Shown here one piece after another: positions 61,540 to 64,000 of a stretch of 64,000 nt of DNA. Position numbers and translations under genes: made by a program. The DNA lies in the NCBI GenBank assembly GCA_012656075.1, contig JAAKBF010000159.1:1-64000 (forward strand), in the 5' to 3' direction. Below the pieces are notes generated by a model, which did not search any database, was not told the DNA's origin, and saw only the letters and a list, made by a program, of their open reading frames with translations. How positions within the stretch are numbered: the first letter of the stretch is position 1; each line of letters starts with the position of its first letter. The DNA is from Phytophthora hibernalis (taxonomy: Eukaryota; Oomycota; Peronosporomycetes; Peronosporales; Peronosporaceae).

Positions 61540-63105
61540 GGTCGATGCAGTCTGTTTTTGACCCAGAGCGTGGTTTGCCGTGGCCACGGCTACTCGGCAA
61601 CAGCTTCATCATGCTACATGTCCTCGGAAACAGCGTCAGCTTGGCCAAGCTGTACGACTGCTGATTCTGAGCAATGGTTTAGAAATTGCTGCAAGTCAAC
61701 AAGCGCACTTTTCCGCCGAGGAGCCACGCGTTTTAACTGTGGTAGCTTCGAGAGGCCATTCTCGAAAAACAATCCAACTGAGAACCGACAATCTCCAGTA
61801 TCAAACATACACGATTTTTGAACATGCGACCAGCCGCGGCTAGATTGGCAAGCTACGCACAAAGCAAGCACCCGCTTCCATTACGCAAGGCGCGCGCTTT
61901 AACTGAATGCGGCAGGCGGAGATGAACCAAAGAGAGGAGGATGTGCTGCTACAACGAGGTGCCGTGCCGAATCACCTTGAAATGCTGCTCTGATATTTGC
62001 TGCTGTTACTATTAAGCTTATACATGCAAATATGCTCGGTGGTCATAGTGAATGTCGTTGCAATGCAGAGTGAATGATGTTGAAGTGAATAGGCGAATCG
62101 GATGGCGATATTTTATTTCTCGCTGGTCGTGTGGTTAGTTCAATCCTACAGGCATGGTCAAGTTTCATTAGAACAAACCAAGACCGTACTTACACAGGAT
62201 CATTTCTATAGTACCTTCTATTCTACTTTCTTTCCAAAAGTAGACAATTTCAATAACTTTGATGATCGTATTCGACTTCATTCATTGACTCGGGATGTCG
62301 GTGGTTCGTGCTGGGTTCTCTTTTGGACTCGGCCTTCCCCTTGATGAACGTCCGCTGTCGCTATTCCAAGGCAGCGTGAGTGAGTGGAGTGATATGAGAA
62401 GTTATTGCTACTCCTTCTTTCTTTTTCTTTATACTACAACAACTACATGTTGAACAATTTTCTATCATACTCGTATTCTACGTTTCTCTTTAAACTATGC
62501 TACCGATACTTCGCTTCCCTGCACTCGTAATTAAGTGAATTAGGTATACAAGGTAGAATATCATCAACACACCTCAATGGACTTGTGAATATTACACGGA
62601 CAGATGCCCAATAAGAGTGCTCGATCAGTAATCATGATCCTTCTGACCAATAATAGTGCATCAAATATCATTGTAATTGCTTGAAAAACATCCCGTAATT
62701 AGGTTAAGCCAAGACACCTCGTTTAGGCTCGCAAACAGCACCTCGCAGCACACTCAAAAAAATGGTGCCAACTCTCAATCGTCAAGGCACACTGTATCCG
62801 CGGCCCACAAGGGCTGGTCGCATGTTCAAAAATCGTGTATGTTTGATACTGGAGATTGTCGGTTCTCAGTTGGATTGTTTTTCGAGAATGGCCTCTCGAA
62901 GCTACCACAGTTAAAACGCGTGGCTCCTCGGCGGAAAAGTGCGCTTGTTGACTTGCAGCAATTTCTAAACCATTGCTCAGCATCAGCAGTCGTACAGTTT
63001 GGCCAAGCTGACGCTGTCTCCGAGTAGCATGTTGAAGCTGTTGCCGAGTAGCATCGTGACCAACGCAAACCACGCTCTAGGTCAAAAACAGACTGAATCG
63101 ACCTT
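61540..63105. mobile_element. inverted-repeat (foldback-like) element, ~1.57 kb
   Basis: The left arm is 61,540-61,846 and the right arm 62,811-63,105, in opposite orientation. Shared blocks include gtctgtttttgac, aagcgcacttttccgccgag, gccattctcgaaaaacaatc and caatctccagtatcaaacat. The arms match closely, with a few substitutions and small length differences (for example ctgattctgagc against ctgatgctgagc, and a 15-bp duplication of gttgccgagtagcat-like sequence in the right arm). The loop is about 960 bp, AT-rich, and contains the dispersed repeat also found inverted at 38,764-39,123. Both arms carry the same open frame (EIAASQQAHFSAEEPRVLTV), but I cannot assign it. It could be a foldback transposon or two copies of a repeat in opposite orientation. 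Confidence 0.7.
62067..62425 (+). repeat. dispersed repeat, partner of 38,764-39,123
   Basis: Near-identical to the reverse complement of 38,764-39,123, about 23 kb away, including gatggcgatattttatttct, ggcatggtcaagtttcatta and gacattgggatg-type flanks only where shared (the conserved core ends gatatgagaagttattg). It sits inside the loop of the inverted-repeat element. Confidence 0.85.
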
Positions 63106-63275
63106 CACCCAATCATCCACCCTAAGCATGAATCAACCTCCACCCAGCATGAATCTTCGACACTGTTTATAAAACGCAGTCAAAACATTAAAACGCCAGG
63201 AAGGAATACAGTGTAGGCGCGACCAAGCTCTTTTTGATCAGAAGACATTGTCTTCGCTTATCGTGTTCCCAGTCG

Positions 63276-64000
63276 TCAGTTGCGCCTTGGGTAGTGCTCT
63301 CGAATCCAATCGTTCATTTCGTTCGATGATGTGGTTAATCTTATGGCAATATCCGTATACCATACTTCTCTGCTCCTGTGCAAGAAAATTATCGTCTCAA
63401 AATGGCATCCTTTTACCGCATTATCCATTGCAACTGCCGTACAACCTTCCAGGCGATTATCCTTCAACCACCCTATAACTTGCAAATTGCCATTGCGAGC
63501 AGTTTCGTCAATTGCAGCTGTGGTGCACCCCTCGGTTCGGTTGCGATCAAGCCACTTTACAATATCGAGCGCTCCAAAGGTAGCCGCTCCATCCATTGCG
63601 GCGCTTGTGCAGCCTTCTTGACGTTCACAATAAAGCCATTTGACGATTTCAAGGTGGCCCCCTCGTGCCGCTCCATCCATCGCAATAGTTGTGCACCCTT
63701 CTCCTCGGCTTTTGTGCAACCACTTGACAACATCGAGGTGGCCGCTACTTGCCGCACCATCCATCGCTTTCGCAGTGCAACCTTCACTTCGGTGTTCATG
63801 TAGCCACTTCACCACTGTAAGATGGCCGCTACTTGCAGCACCGTCCATCGCAGCCGTTGTACAGCCTTCTGTATGATAATCATGCAACCATTTAGCCACT
63901 GTCAAGTGACCATTCTTGGCTGCGAGGTAGTTGTACATCCCTCAGTTCGATTAGCAGCCAACCAGCAAACAACTTCCAGGTGCCGTGAGCGGCTGCGCCG
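63276..64000 (-). CDS. oomycete ankyrin-repeat protein, 5'-truncated by the window edge
   Basis: The stop is at 63,276; the open frame runs to 63,938, and repeat-like sequence continues to the window edge, so the gene is partial. It has at least six repeat units of the form EGCTTAAMDGAASSGHLTVV plus KWLHEHRS, with a C-terminal cap (MNDWIREHYPRRN) that aligns with YEWIHEQYPDIV of the gene at 55,014-57,133. Near 63,930 a frame break with apparent loss of a few codons separates AHGHLEVVCWLAANRTEGCTT from LAAKNGHLTVAKWLHDYHTE. Whether that is decay or a sequence error cannot be told. It is the same family as the 55-57 kb gene. Confidence 0.78.

Overview
The window looks like genomic DNA of an oomycete, most likely Phytophthora or a close relative. 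The evidence is a secreted protein with an EER motif, a piggyBac-type transposase of the kind common in Phytophthora, a DUF7869-type transposon protein, START plus FYVE-like lipid-binding proteins, the 'EGCTTAAMDGAA...GHLEVVKWLHENR' style of ankyrin repeat, and introns of 60-80 bp. These family names come from recognition of the sequences, not from a search.

Layout. (1) Positions 1-30,770 are one uninterrupted GC-rich tandem array. The monomer is about 163 bp, with 175-bp and shorter variants, so roughly 185-190 copies. The array decays into diverged copies up to about 31,150. All long reading frames inside it are by-products of a monomer length that is not a multiple of 3. (2) Positions 31,660-37,600 hold transposon debris: a broken piggyBac-like transposase, a broken coiled-coil gene fragment, AT-rich DNA and a Stowaway-like MITE, followed by a small secreted EER protein. 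(3) Positions 38,000-40,000 hold only repeats. (4) Positions 40,136-51,176 form a gene-dense island: a heterotrimeric G-protein beta subunit, a six-EF-hand protein divergent from a TSNAXIP1-like coiled-coil protein, two tandem uncharacterised paralogues, and two tandem START/FYVE-like paralogues. (5) Positions 52,540-57,133 hold a broken DUF7869 transposon gene and a disrupted ankyrin gene. (6) Positions 57,838-60,316 hold a START/FYVE relative lacking the core of START, and an Rh-type ammonium transporter. (7) Positions 61,540-63,105 are a large inverted-repeat element. A second ankyrin gene runs off the right edge.

The gene island suggests motile-stage and signalling functions (G beta, calcium sensing, a probable cilium protein, lipid-binding adaptors, ammonium transport), but no operon-like logic is implied. 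Almost every conserved gene needs one or more 1-2 base corrections, often in homopolymers. Some apparent frameshifts are therefore probably assembly errors, and pseudogene calls here rest mainly on in-frame stops and larger lesions.
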